Below, one piece after another: positions 1 to 9,899 of a stretch of 64,000 nucleotides of DNA. How positions within the stretch are numbered: position 1 is the stretch's first letter; the number at the start of each line of letters is the position of its first letter. Source of the stretch: Kordiimonas lipolytica (GTDB lineage Bacteria; Pseudomonadota; Alphaproteobacteria; Sphingomonadales; Kordiimonadaceae); NCBI RefSeq assembly GCF_001550065.1, contig NZ_LRUB01000007.1, positions 1 to 64,000 on the forward strand, in the 5' to 3' direction. The position numbers were made by a program, and so were the translations under genes. The notes below the pieces were generated by a model that saw only the letters and a list, made by a program, of their open reading frames with translations, was not told where the DNA came from and searched no databases.

Positions 1-11
1 CTTATACATTG

Positions 12-47
12 AGAGGCACGAAGATTTGTTATGATCTTCGTGCCTCT
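12..47. repeat. Perfect 14-bp inverted repeat hairpin
   Basis: Bases 12-25 are exactly complementary to 34-47, leaving an 8-base loop (26-33). A T-rich run follows at 47-55. It could be the terminator of a gene to the left of the window, or part of the left end of the IS110 element. The sequence alone does not decide between these. Confidence 0.6.
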
Positions 48-53
48 TTGATT

Positions 54-1160
<1,107 letters not shown>

Positions 1161-1377
1161 CACCGCTGCTTTTTTGTATTTTGGCGCGGGTTCTGTGCCT
1201 TCAGGCTCGGTTCGGCAGGCAGAGGTCGGTTTTAAAGGGGGCAGGGTGCGTATCTTGATGACTATTGCAGCCCGACAGTGTTCTGTGGAAATGGCGCCCT
1301 TGTGGCCTTCCTGCGCCTTTACAGGGGCTTTTGATCTCCAGATACTTATTTCGCCGCTCCCGTGAAGTGAGGTTTTT

Positions 1378-1755
1378 ATGTCAGATGACAAATTGAAACG
1401 ACAATTGCAGCTTCTTGAAGAAGCGCTGGCAGACCCGGAGGTGCGGGCGTCACGGTATGCGATGGCTTCGCTTTTGTCTGACGATTTTCGTGAGTTCGGC
1501 GCATCCGGGCGCGTTTTCGACAAGAAAACGATCCTTGGCCTTCTGGCGGATGAGCCAGATGGGGATAGCTATTTTGTTGAAGAACTAGAAGTGACAAGGC
1601 TTGGGCCAGACACAGCACTTGCGACTTACCGCATCCCGCCGCGCTGGGTGGCGGGCAAACAGAAACCCGCGTCGCTCAGAAGCAGTATCTGGCGCATGGA
1701 AGAGGGTGTCTGGAAGGTGCTGTTCCACCAGGGAACGCGTCAGCTGACTGACTAA
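1378..1755 (+). CDS. DUF4440 / NTF2-like protein
   Basis: A 125-residue soluble protein with the alpha+beta NTF2-like cone fold typical of DUF4440. It has an N-terminal helix (LKRQLQLLEEALADPEV), the segment LLSDDFREFGASGRVFDK, a middle strand region around TRLGPDTALATYRI, and a C-terminal RSSIWRMEEGVWKVLFHQGT strand. Such proteins are small-molecule binding or isomerase-like folds, often without an assigned role. The start has a ribosome site (GTGAGG) 5 bases before the ATG. Its 3' end overlaps the convergent GntR gene by 4 bases. The function is unknown. Confidence 0.8.
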   Translation: MSDDKLKRQLQLLEEALADPEVRASRYAMASLLSDDFREFGASGRVFDKKTILGLLADEPDGDSYFVEELEVTRLGPDTALATYRIPPRWVAGKQKPASLRSSIWRMEEGVWKVLFHQGTRQLTD

Positions 1756-2507
1756 ACGGTTTTGGCAAGCTGGCGCATGTATGCCTTACCGGGCATGGCA
1801 AGGTTTTCGGCCTCGTCGCGGGTATAGCGTTCCAGAAGTTCCGTTTGGGTCATATAGCCTGCACCGTCGCGGATATCCGCCTCAATCGCGGCCTTCAGGC
1901 CAAACGGGTTGCGGGTTTCGATCGCCTTCATGATTTCGACATGACGGTCGGTCACATAATGTTTTTCAAGGTTGGCGAGCGCCAGCCGGTGAAGGGGCCC
2001 AAGTTGCAGCCAGACACGCTCGATCATCGGCATGGTCACGGGGTGCGGGTGCGCGAGATATAGCGCCCGGTGGAAGGCCTGGTTGCCAAGGATGATGCCT
2101 TGTGGGTCCGGGCCTTCGAACGCCTGGTTCTGCTCTTCATTGAGCTCCTTGAGAAGCTCAAGCCGCTCGTCTGTCACATATGGGAGCGCACGCTCGGCCG
2201 CATGCACTTCAAGCATGATCCGAAGCTCCAGCAATTCCGCCAGCTTGGCTGGCGTCAGGTCAGGCACGGTGATGCGGCGATTTGACTTCAATTCCAGCGC
2301 GCCTTCGCTCGTGAGCCGCCTTAGGGCTTCGCGAACCGGCATGGCTGATACATCTAGCATCTGGGCGATGCCGCGGATGGTCAGGGCACGGCCAGGCTGC
2401 ACCTGGCCGGACATCACAGCGAACCGAAGCGCGCGATAAACCCATTCCTGCGCTGTTTCGTTATCTACGCGGTCCAGCCAGTCGAAATTGAAGTCGTCTT
2501 TGCTCAT
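1752..2507 (-). CDS. GntR-family regulator with FCD domain
   Basis: A 251-residue transcription factor of the FadR subgroup. The N-terminal winged helix (about 20-85) contains LTIRGIAQMLDVSAMPVREALRRL-type recognition-helix sequence. The C-terminal all-helical FCD ligand domain has metal/ligand histidines in the region FHRALYLAHPHP and in RHVEIMKAI. I chose ATG 2507 over the in-frame ATG at 2540 because AAGGAG (2511-2516) is well placed before it, and because the longer form would overlap the antiporter gene. It is the last gene of the eight-gene putrescine operon, so it is the obvious candidate to control that operon and bind the GTGATCAC sites between 11248 and 11406. The ligand, perhaps a polyamine-pathway intermediate, is inference. 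Confidence 0.9.
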   Translation of the reverse strand: MSKDDFNFDWLDRVDNETAQEWVYRALRFAVMSGQVQPGRALTIRGIAQMLDVSAMPVREALRRLTSEGALELKSNRRITVPDLTPAKLAELLELRIMLEVHAAERALPYVTDERLELLKELNEEQNQAFEGPDPQGIILGNQAFHRALYLAHPHPVTMPMIERVWLQLGPLHRLALANLEKHYVTDRHVEIMKAIETRNPFGLKAAIEADIRDGAGYMTQTELLERYTRDEAENLAMPGKAYMRQLAKTV

Positions 2508-2517
2508 AGGCTCCTTC

Positions 2518-3894
2518 TTACGCAAGAATGGCAAAGCCAATCAAGGATAATAGCGCACCGACCACTGCAAACGGCAATTGCGACAGGGCGTGCTGGATGG
2601 GCGTGGTGCCACAGCTTTGGGCTGTCAGGACCGTTGCGTCCGCATAGAGGCAGGCGTGGCTGCCGAAAGTGCTGGCAGAAAGCGTTGCCCCGATCACGAG
2701 CGGCACATGGGCGCCTGTCGCCAGAGTCAGTTCGGCGATAACCGGCAGCGCGATCACAAACATGCCCCAGCTGGACCCGGTCGCGAAGGCAATCAGCCCC
2801 ATCACGCCAAACACAATGAACGGCAGGGTTGATGCCGTCATGAAGGGCGTTGTCAGCTCAAGGATATAGTCAGTGAGGCCAAGCTGGTCGTTGATATCCT
2901 TCAGCATATAAGCCGCGAAAATGATCGCCAGTGCCTCGATCATCGTTTTGAAGCCGTCGATGATGGTGTTGAAGGTGTCGTGGTGATCCAGAATGCGGAG
3001 CCCGATTATCGCCAGCGTCAGAAGCGCCAGTGTGGCATAGGTGGCGGGCAGGAATTCCATATCATAATAGATGGTGAAGCCCACAAGCCCGGCGAGCGGC
3101 ATGATGAATAGCCACACATTTCGGATTACGCCTTCCTTTTCCACAATGGATTCGTTTGATGCCTGAATATGTTCCGCGCCTGGCGGCACGCACTGACCAA
3201 ACTCCTGCGCCCGGTATTCAGCCTTTTTCATGGGGCCGATCAGCGGGAACTTGCCCGCAGCCACCAGCGGCACGATCAGAAGCGCAATCCATGCATAAAG
3301 CATGTAAGGAATGCCTGAAATATAGGTCCAGATGCCTTCGCCTTCGGCTGCCAACCCTGTATCAACCAGGAGAGCAGAGAAGAACACTCCCCACGTGGAA
3401 AGGGGGATGAGCACGCTTACCGGGGCGGCTGTACTGTCGATCACATAGGCCAGCATCTCGCGGCTGACGCGGTATTTGTCCGTGATCTTGCGCATGGCGG
3501 CGCCTGCGGTAATGGAATTGAGATAGTCATCGACAAACAGCGCCACACCCAGCGCCCAGGTTGCCATGATGGCCGTGAAACGGCTGGTGACCCGTTTGGT
3601 GACGATGTCGACAAAGGCAGCTAGTGCACCGGTTCGGATGAAGAGACCAATCAGACTGCCCATGGCCCCGCATACCAGGATAACCCAGATCAGGTCATCG
3701 TCTGCAAGTACGCGCATGGTTGTTTCGGCGGTGACAGTGACGAAATCGCCACCGTTCAGCATGATGATGCCAACGACAGCCCCAATGATCAGCGCTTCAA
3801 TCGGACGCTTGATGGTAACTGCCAGAACAAGAACCACAAGTGTGGGGATCAGCGTGAGTATGCCGTGATGGCTCAGGTCTGCCGCTGTTTCCAT
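2518..3894 (-). CDS. NhaC-family Na+/H+ antiporter-like transporter
   Basis: A 458-residue inner-membrane protein with about ten to twelve hydrophobic segments, matching the Na_H_antiporter (NhaC) family. Features include IKRPIEALIIGAVVGIIM near the N-terminus, VDDYLNSITAGAAMRKI, VIDSTAAPVSVLIPLSTWG, and ATGSSWGMFVIALPVIAEL with SASTFGSHACLYADATVL towards the end. Members exchange sodium or protons, and several are organic-amine or amino-acid/proton exchangers. Sitting between puuC and the GntR regulator, it may import putrescine, GABA or a related amine, which is inference. A terminator-like hairpin lies just before its ribosome site (GGAGAG), so its expression may be lower than that of the upstream genes. 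Confidence 0.85.
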   Translation of the reverse strand: METAADLSHHGILTLIPTLVVLVLAVTIKRPIEALIIGAVVGIIMLNGGDFVTVTAETTMRVLADDDLIWVILVCGAMGSLIGLFIRTGALAAFVDIVTKRVTSRFTAIMATWALGVALFVDDYLNSITAGAAMRKITDKYRVSREMLAYVIDSTAAPVSVLIPLSTWGVFFSALLVDTGLAAEGEGIWTYISGIPYMLYAWIALLIVPLVAAGKFPLIGPMKKAEYRAQEFGQCVPPGAEHIQASNESIVEKEGVIRNVWLFIMPLAGLVGFTIYYDMEFLPATYATLALLTLAIIGLRILDHHDTFNTIIDGFKTMIEALAIIFAAYMLKDINDQLGLTDYILELTTPFMTASTLPFIVFGVMGLIAFATGSSWGMFVIALPVIAELTLATGAHVPLVIGATLSASTFGSHACLYADATVLTAQSCGTTPIQHALSQLPFAVVGALLSLIGFAILA

Positions 3895-3908
3895 TTAATC
3901 GTCTCTCC

Positions 3909-3941
3909 AAAAAAGTAGGGCGCAGCCTGTTGGCTACGCCC
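3909..3941 (-). terminator. Intra-operon terminator-like hairpin between puuC and nhaC
   Basis: Read on the minus strand, a GC-rich stem (3918-3922 with 3937-3941, and 3924-3927 with 3932-3935, one mismatch between them) is followed by a run of six T (3914-3909). It lies in the 59-base gap after puuC and before the antiporter start. It could act as a partial terminator that reduces read-through into the transporter and regulator genes. Confidence 0.6.
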
Positions 3942-3953
3942 ACTATGGTTTGC

Positions 3954-5450
3954 TTATAGCTGCACCCAGGTTGTTTTCAGGTTGGTGTATTTATCAAGCG
4001 CATGCAACGATTTATCGCGCCCGAAACCACTTTGTTTATAGCCGCCGAACGGGATTGACAGGTCCCCGGTCGGATCCCAGCAGTTCACCCAGATGGTGCC
4101 GGCCTGTAGGGCGCGAGCCATGCGGTGAGCGCGGCTGATATCCTTGCTCCACACGGCGGCAGCGAGGCCATAGATGGTGTTGTTGGCGATCTCGATGGCT
4201 TCTTCTTCGCCGTCGAACTCGATCACAGCCAGAACCGGGCCAAAAATCTCTTCCTTGGCGATGGTCATTTCTGGCGTCACGCCGTCAAAGATGGTTGGCT
4301 GAATGAAGTAGCCGCCGGTCTCAGTACGGGCAGCCGCGCCACCGGTCGCGAGCTTGCCGCCATCCTTGCCTGCGGTCTCGATATAGCTGAGGACACGACT
4401 GTACTGGCTGTCGTCCACGATGGCGCCCAGGTTGGTCTTGGGGTCAAGCGGATCGCCCGGCACCCAGCCTTTGGCGGCTTCAAGCACCTTGGCCATGAAC
4501 TCGTCCTTGATCTTCCTGTCAACGAGCAAGCGGGAGCCTGCAGTGCAGACCTCGCCCTGGTTGAAGAAGATCGCGCCTGCAGCGGCTTGTGCCGCAGCGT
4601 CCAGATCAGGGCAATCGTCCATGATTATGTGCGGGCTTTTGCCACCGCACTCAAGCGCAATACGCTTAAGGTTCGACTGGCCGGAATATTCCATGAAATA
4701 TTTGCCAACCTGGGTCGAGCCGGTGAAGGCCAACCCGTCCACATCCATATGAAGGCCAAGCGCCTTGCCTGCGGTGTGGCCAAGGCCTGGCACCACGTTG
4801 AAGACGCCAGCCGGGATGCCAGCCTCTTCAGCAAGGTCTGCGATCCGAAGCGCTGTCAGGGGGGACTGTTCGGCTGGCTTCAGTACTACTGAGTTACCGG
4901 TCGCGAGCGCTGGGCCCAGTTTCCAGCAGGCCATCAGAAGCGGGAAGTTCCAAGGCACCACGGCCGCGACGACCCCGATTGGCTCCCGCGTGATCATGGC
5001 AAGGGCGCCAGGATCGGTTGGGGCGATTTCATCCAGAACCTTGTTGGCGGCTTCGCCGTACCAGCGGATCGAATTGGCAGAGGCCGGAATGTCGATGCTC
5101 GTCGCGTCAGAGATGGGCTTGCCCATATCCAGTGTTTCAAGAACCGCCAGTTCATCCGCATGCTTTTCAATCAGGTCCGCCCAGCGGATCATTACTTTGC
5201 CGCGCTCTGTGGGGTGCAGATCCGCCCAAATGCCACTTTTGAATGCCTTGCGGGCAGCGGCTACAGCCATGTCCACGTCTGCCATATCGCATGAAGCGAC
5301 ATTGGCCAGGACCTTGCCTGTTGCAGGGTTGATGGTCTCGAACGTCTCGCCTGAGGCCGCGTCTACGCGCTTGCCGTCGATATAGGCCTGGGTGTGGATC
5401 CTGGCGTCCTTGGCTTTCGCCTGCCAGTATCCGAGTGTTTTATCTGTCAT
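3954..5450 (-). CDS. puuC: Gamma-glutamyl-gamma-aminobutyraldehyde dehydrogenase PuuC
   Basis: A 498-residue NAD(P)-dependent aldehyde dehydrogenase. In the Puu pathway it oxidises gamma-glutamyl-gamma-aminobutyraldehyde to gamma-glutamyl-GABA. The family residues are all present: N168 in PWNFP, the FTGSTQVGK cofactor loop (about 242-250), the general base E267 in LECGGKSP, and the nucleophile C302 in NQGEVCTAGSR. Length and start (MTDKTLGYWQAKA) match E. coli PuuC (495 residues). A strong ribosome site, AAGGAG, sits 8 bases before the ATG, 11 bases after the aminotransferase stop. The operon context supports PuuC over a generic betaine-aldehyde enzyme. Confidence 0.92.
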   Translation of the reverse strand: MTDKTLGYWQAKAKDARIHTQAYIDGKRVDAASGETFETINPATGKVLANVASCDMADVDMAVAAARKAFKSGIWADLHPTERGKVMIRWADLIEKHADELAVLETLDMGKPISDATSIDIPASANSIRWYGEAANKVLDEIAPTDPGALAMITREPIGVVAAVVPWNFPLLMACWKLGPALATGNSVVLKPAEQSPLTALRIADLAEEAGIPAGVFNVVPGLGHTAGKALGLHMDVDGLAFTGSTQVGKYFMEYSGQSNLKRIALECGGKSPHIIMDDCPDLDAAAQAAAGAIFFNQGEVCTAGSRLLVDRKIKDEFMAKVLEAAKGWVPGDPLDPKTNLGAIVDDSQYSRVLSYIETAGKDGGKLATGGAAARTETGGYFIQPTIFDGVTPEMTIAKEEIFGPVLAVIEFDGEEEAIEIANNTIYGLAAAVWSKDISRAHRMARALQAGTIWVNCWDPTGDLSIPFGGYKQSGFGRDKSLHALDKYTNLKTTWVQL

Positions 5451-5461
5451 GGTAAAACTCC

Positions 5462-6841
5462 TTACATTACGCCGATTTCTTTGGCTGTCAGGTCCAGCGC
5501 AAGGCGCGCCTTTTCAACCAATTCATCAATCTCATCATTGGTGATGATCAAAGGTGGGCACAGGATCATCGAATTGCCCACATGGCGCATGACAAGGCCG
5601 TTATTGAAACAGTGTTCACGGCACTTGAAACCAACATCCAGTTCATCAGGGAACAGTTCCTTGGTTTCCTTGTTTTTCACCAGTTCTATGCCGCCCAAGA
5701 GGCCCACAGTACGTATCTGGCCGACAAGCGGATGGTCAGACAGTGTCTCCAGCTTTTCACGGAAATATGCGATGCGGGCTTTGGCTTCGTCTGTGCCAAC
5801 AAGGCCCTCGCGTTCCATGATCTCGATGTTCTTGAGCGCCACGGCACAGGCCACAGGATGGCCGGAGTAGGTGAAACCATGCACCATTTCTTCATCGCTT
5901 TTGGCGATTTCATGGGCAATGTCGCCGCCCATCGCCACAGCTGAAATCGGCTGATAGCCGGAAGAAAGGCCCTTGGCCATGGTGATGATGTCTGGCTGGA
6001 TGCCATAGTAAGTGGAGCCGAACCATTCGCCTGTGCGGCCCCAGCCGGTGATGACTTCGTCGCACCACAGGAGGATGCCATACTTGCGGCACAGGGCTTC
6101 AATGCGCGGCCAGTAGCCTTCCGGTGGCGGCATCATGCCGCCTGCGCCCATTACTGGTTCGCCAACGAAGGCGGCCACATTTTCAGGGCCAATCTCAAGG
6201 ATTTTGTCCTCAACGGCTTGGACGCACTGGTCGCAGAACTCTTCTTCGCTCAGATCGCCGCCGAACTTATAGTGGTGCGGTGTCGGGCCCACATGGTGGA
6301 TGCCCTCGATCGGCAGGTCGAACTGCGGGTGCATGCCCGTCAGGCCTGAAAGCGATGCCGCAACAGTGGTGGAGCCATGGTAGGCCCGCTCACGTGCAAT
6401 GAACTGCTTCCGGTTTGGTTGGCCCTTCAGGTTCCAATAGTATTTCACCAGCTTGTATGCGCTATCAACCGCTTCGGAGCCGGAGCAGGCGAACAGAACC
6501 TGATTGATATGGCCCGGCGTCTTTTCGGCGATCTTGGCCGCAAGCTCGGTCGCGTATGGGTTCGACGTCATGAAGAAGAGGTTATAGTAGCTCAGACCGC
6601 GCATGGCTTCTGCTGCAGCCTGAACCATTTCTTCATTACCGTAACCGATCTGGGCGCACCAAAGGCCAGCCATGCCGTCCAGGATTTTCTGGCCTTCGCT
6701 GTCTTCCAGATACACGCCCTTGGCACCTGTGATCATGCGCACACCGCGTTCACGCAGGCCCGGGTGGGCGGTGAAGGGATGCAGGTGGTGTTCCGCGTCC
6801 TGGCTTTGCCAGAACTTGGTACGATTGCTTAATTCAGTCAT
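5462..6841 (-). CDS. Class III aminotransferase, putrescine/polyamine type
   Basis: A 459-residue PLP-dependent fold-type I aminotransferase resembling SpuC-type putrescine-pyruvate transaminases. Visible motifs are the substrate-side HPFTAHPGL, LDGMAGLWCAQIGYG, the phosphate-binding FACSGSEAVDSA, the PLP-contacting LLWCDEVITGWGRTG, and the Schiff-base lysine in ITMAKGLSSGYQPIS. It would move an amino group from putrescine or a related diamine (or from GABA) to pyruvate or 2-oxoglutarate. This offers a direct transamination route alongside the glutamylated one. It starts 3 bases after the puuA stop, so it is co-transcribed. The exact donor cannot be read from sequence. Confidence 0.88.
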   Translation of the reverse strand: MTELSNRTKFWQSQDAEHHLHPFTAHPGLRERGVRMITGAKGVYLEDSEGQKILDGMAGLWCAQIGYGNEEMVQAAAEAMRGLSYYNLFFMTSNPYATELAAKIAEKTPGHINQVLFACSGSEAVDSAYKLVKYYWNLKGQPNRKQFIARERAYHGSTTVAASLSGLTGMHPQFDLPIEGIHHVGPTPHHYKFGGDLSEEEFCDQCVQAVEDKILEIGPENVAAFVGEPVMGAGGMMPPPEGYWPRIEALCRKYGILLWCDEVITGWGRTGEWFGSTYYGIQPDIITMAKGLSSGYQPISAVAMGGDIAHEIAKSDEEMVHGFTYSGHPVACAVALKNIEIMEREGLVGTDEAKARIAYFREKLETLSDHPLVGQIRTVGLLGGIELVKNKETKELFPDELDVGFKCREHCFNNGLVMRHVGNSMILCPPLIITNDEIDELVEKARLALDLTAKEIGVM

Positions 6842-6844
6842 AAC

Positions 6845-8206
6845 TTACACCGTCAGTAGGAGGTATTTCGTTTCCCAAGGGCTCAGAACCGATGAATAGC
6901 TGTCGTATTCCATTTCCTTGGCGTCGAGATAGGTTTCCACAAAACCTTCGCCGAAGATGTCGCGGATGGCCTTGCTCCGGCGCATGTTTTTCATGCCTTC
7001 AAGGAAGTGCCTTGGCAGGGCCTTGCCGCGCGCTTCATAGGCAGAGCCTTTGAATTCCGCCGATGGCTCCAGGCCTTCTTTCATGCCCAGATAACCACAG
7101 GCCAGCGATGTCGCGATGGCGAAATAAGGGTTGGCGTCAGAACCGGCGATGCGGTTTTCGACGCGGCGACCTTCCTTCGGGCCACCCGGCACACGAAGAC
7201 CCACTGAGCGGTTCTCACGGCTCCAGTGCGTGTTCGTTGGTGCCGACCAGGCCATGGAGAAACGGCGATAACTATTCACGAATGGTGCGAACAGCGGCAT
7301 GGTTTCATGCAGGTATTTCTGCAGGCCAGCAATGTGGCTCAGGAACAGGTCGGAATGGCTGCCATCTTCATTGGCGAAGATGTTCTTGCCTGTCTTGATG
7401 TCTACCACAGATTGGTGGATATGCATGGCGCTGCCATAGCTGTCAGGGTAGGGGCTTGCCATGAAAGTGCAGAACATGTTGTGACGGATGGCGATGGCCC
7501 TGAGGATGCGCTTGAACAGGAACGACTGGTCAGCAACCTGAAGGGCAGGCCCATGGGTCACGTTGAACTCGAACTGGGCTGGCCCAGCCTCGTGGATCAG
7601 TTCGTCCACATCAATGCGCTGAGCTTCACAAGCGTCATACACGTCATCGAAATAGGCCGCATATTCATCCAGGCTGTCGATCGAATATGGGGCGGAGCCC
7701 ACATCGCGACGCCCTGAAGCGCCAACCGGAGAAATCGGAAGTGATTCAACGTCTTCCTGGCGATCGATCAAGTAAAACTCGAACTCTGGAGCGACGATTG
7801 GCTGCCAGCCTTCGTCCTCATAAAGCTTGAGGACGCGCTTCAGCAATTGGCGCGGCGAGAACACGCAAGGGTCGCCGTTTTCAAGCTCTGCATCGCAGAT
7901 AACGGCGGCAGTGGGTTCAGGTTGCCACGGTGTCATGCACAGTGTGTCCAGGTCCGGCATCAGGATCACATCCCGCTCGGTCTCAGACAAATGATCATTC
8001 AAGGCATAGTCGCCTGTGATGGTCATGCCGAACACAGTTTCTGGCAGCTTCAAACCACGGGACTTGAGGCCCTCGATGAATTTGACGCGCGGCATGGATT
8101 TACCGCGGGCAATACCCGCGTTATCTGCCACCATACATTCGATATCGTCGATATTTTCGGCTTTGAGCCAGTTGTCCAGCTCTTCGATGCGCTTTGCATC
8201 ATACAT
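6845..8206 (-). CDS. puuA: Gamma-glutamylputrescine synthetase PuuA
   Basis: A 453-residue member of the glutamine synthetase superfamily that joins glutamate to putrescine with ATP, the entry step of the Puu pathway. The N-terminal beta-grasp domain includes ECMVADNAGIARGKSMPR. The catalytic domain carries EFEFYLI (metal ligands), HEAGPAQFEFNVTHGP, SAMHIHQSVVD, the arginine loop NRSVGLRVPGG and RRVENRIAGSDANPYFA. The adenylylation loop of housekeeping GlnA is absent, as expected for the PuuA branch. The ribosome site AGGTGA lies 4 bases upstream of ATG 8206. Neighbours PuuB, PuuC and PuuD support the substrate assignment. Confidence 0.92.
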   Translation of the reverse strand: MYDAKRIEELDNWLKAENIDDIECMVADNAGIARGKSMPRVKFIEGLKSRGLKLPETVFGMTITGDYALNDHLSETERDVILMPDLDTLCMTPWQPEPTAAVICDAELENGDPCVFSPRQLLKRVLKLYEDEGWQPIVAPEFEFYLIDRQEDVESLPISPVGASGRRDVGSAPYSIDSLDEYAAYFDDVYDACEAQRIDVDELIHEAGPAQFEFNVTHGPALQVADQSFLFKRILRAIAIRHNMFCTFMASPYPDSYGSAMHIHQSVVDIKTGKNIFANEDGSHSDLFLSHIAGLQKYLHETMPLFAPFVNSYRRFSMAWSAPTNTHWSRENRSVGLRVPGGPKEGRRVENRIAGSDANPYFAIATSLACGYLGMKEGLEPSAEFKGSAYEARGKALPRHFLEGMKNMRRSKAIRDIFGEGFVETYLDAKEMEYDSYSSVLSPWETKYLLLTV

Positions 8207-8247
8207 AGATCACCTATGCAGGGCCCATTACTGGGCCGTGTCCTTCT

Positions 8248-9000
8248 CTATAAGGTTCTGTTGGTCTTATGCTCGCGAACGGCATTGCCGAACGCGTTAA
8301 AGATTTTGGTGGAAGGCGCATCTTCCCAGGCCTTCCATTCCGGGTGCCACTGGACTGCCAGGGCAAAAGCTTTTGCGCCGTCAACGGAGACGGCTTCGAT
8401 TGTTTCGTCATCGGCCAGGGCTTCGACGCTCAGGCCAGGTGCCAGGTCGCGGATTGCCTGGCCGTGCACTGTGTTGACCATGAATTGGCTTTCGCCGGTA
8501 ACACGGGCCAGCAGGCCACCTTCGGTGGTTGAGACAGAGTGCGCGTGGCCATACTGGACTTCCACTGGGGCGTTCTTGTCTTCCCGGTGATCCATGCGGC
8601 CTTCAATCTCGTGGACGCGCGGGTAAAGCGTGCCACCCAACGCCACATTCAGTTCCTGCAAACCGCGGCAGATGCCCAGCATGGGCACACCAGCCTTCAG
8701 CACCTCGCCAACAAGGGCAAGCGTGTTCTTGTCGCGCCGTGGGTCTTCATGTTCGCCGTCAGGCGCTGCTGATTCACCATAATGGTGGCGCTGGATATTG
8801 CTGTAGCCTCCGGTGAACAGAATACCGTCCGCGATGGCAAAGATGTCTGCCGCAGCGATCGGGTCTTCAAGTGCCGGGATCAGCACAGGGGTGACGTCAG
8901 CGCAGCGCACCAGGGCCTGGATGTATTTGTCCCCCACCTGGTGGTAGACATGCGGGCCTTGCTGGCTGGTATCGCAAACGATGGCAACAACCGGCTTCAT
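8248..9000 (-). CDS. puuD: Gamma-glutamyl-GABA hydrolase PuuD
   Basis: A 250-residue class I glutamine amidotransferase-like hydrolase (Peptidase_C26) that releases GABA and glutamate from gamma-glutamyl-GABA. The catalytic triad is visible: the nucleophile C111 in MLGICRGLQ, then H219 and E221 in VQWHPEW. The oxyanion-side segment ILFTGGYSNI (about 60-69) matches the family. The length agrees with E. coli PuuD (254 residues). Its ATG overlaps the stop of the upstream membrane-protein gene by 4 bases (ATGA), which implies translational coupling. puuA follows 41 bases downstream. Confidence 0.92.
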   Translation of the reverse strand: MKPVVAIVCDTSQQGPHVYHQVGDKYIQALVRCADVTPVLIPALEDPIAAADIFAIADGILFTGGYSNIQRHHYGESAAPDGEHEDPRRDKNTLALVGEVLKAGVPMLGICRGLQELNVALGGTLYPRVHEIEGRMDHREDKNAPVEVQYGHAHSVSTTEGGLLARVTGESQFMVNTVHGQAIRDLAPGLSVEALADDETIEAVSVDGAKAFALAVQWHPEWKAWEDAPSTKIFNAFGNAVREHKTNRTL

Positions 9001-9866
9001 GCTGCTTCTCCTTTATTATGCGCTTCTTCATCTTCATCTGCAGGATGGGCTTCATGCCATTTGAAGAGGTTCAGCTCGATGAAGAAGAAGGCCAGGATCC
9101 AAAGGAAGGCGTCCCAAAAGCCCATGAAATCACCAAGGAATGCCCAATAGGTACAGCAGGCAATCAGCGTCAGATAAAGAACAGCCTTCAGGATACCGTT
9201 CCATTTATAGAGCTTTTCCGTCAGTTCGCCGCGAAGCTGCAGGAAGATATCCACCCAAAGCACAAGCACAATCAAAAGCCAGGTTGACGCGTTTATCACG
9301 TCAGTAACGGCCAGTTCTTCAAGGTACAGGAGGTTTTCTTTATCTGTCAGCGCGTTATAGTCGGCGTGGAAAAAGAGTGTGGATGAATCGATGCTGCCGC
9401 AGTTTTGCGCTGTCAGTTCGACAAACTCATAAAGATCAAGCGCCAGCGACGATACAGTGCCAACCGCCTGACAGGCGGTTCCAGCTGCATATGGCATGAA
9501 GTTCATGACCTCATTCATATGGTTTATGTACCCAAGAAGGGCCTGTGTAATCAGCACATAACAGACGCCGGCGACTAAATTGAGGCCCCATTTTACAGGG
9601 CCCTTCAGCTTTTCATCGGGGATGATATAGGTCTCAAGCTCGAAGGTCAGCAGCAGTACCAGCCAGGCGAAACTGTCCGTGGACTGGGAGAAGGCATCGA
9701 CCAGGATGCCAATACCAACCCCATCAGGGAAGCGAACGGCAGCGGCGATATACTCTTCGCGCATGAAATAAACGAGATTGATAAAAATGAGCGTGTAGAT
9801 GGTATATTTGAACACCTGAAACAGCGTTTCTGGCTTCAACCCCAATATCCGTCGCTCTGCGGTCAT
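8997..9866 (-). CDS. Unknown multi-pass membrane protein within the puu operon
   Basis: A 289-residue protein I do not recognise. It has about six hydrophobic stretches, near residues 18-36, 66-82, 96-114, 195-212, 224-245 and 248-264 counting from ATG 9866. Between the third and fourth lies a polar loop of about 80 residues with two cysteines (TACQAVGTV and LTAQNCGS) that could form a disulfide if it faces the periplasm. The C-terminus is charged (EAHPADEDEEAHNKGEAA). An in-frame GTG at 9881 would add five residues. I preferred the ATG because GGGGA lies before it. It follows puuB and is coupled to puuD by an ATGA overlap, so a role in polyamine uptake, export or sensing is possible but unproven. 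Confidence 0.75.
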   Translation of the reverse strand: MTAERRILGLKPETLFQVFKYTIYTLIFINLVYFMREEYIAAAVRFPDGVGIGILVDAFSQSTDSFAWLVLLLTFELETYIIPDEKLKGPVKWGLNLVAGVCYVLITQALLGYINHMNEVMNFMPYAAGTACQAVGTVSSLALDLYEFVELTAQNCGSIDSSTLFFHADYNALTDKENLLYLEELAVTDVINASTWLLIVLVLWVDIFLQLRGELTEKLYKWNGILKAVLYLTLIACCTYWAFLGDFMGFWDAFLWILAFFFIELNLFKWHEAHPADEDEEAHNKGEAA

Positions 9867-9899
9867 TGATAAATTCCCCACTTCCCACCTAAGCCTTTT

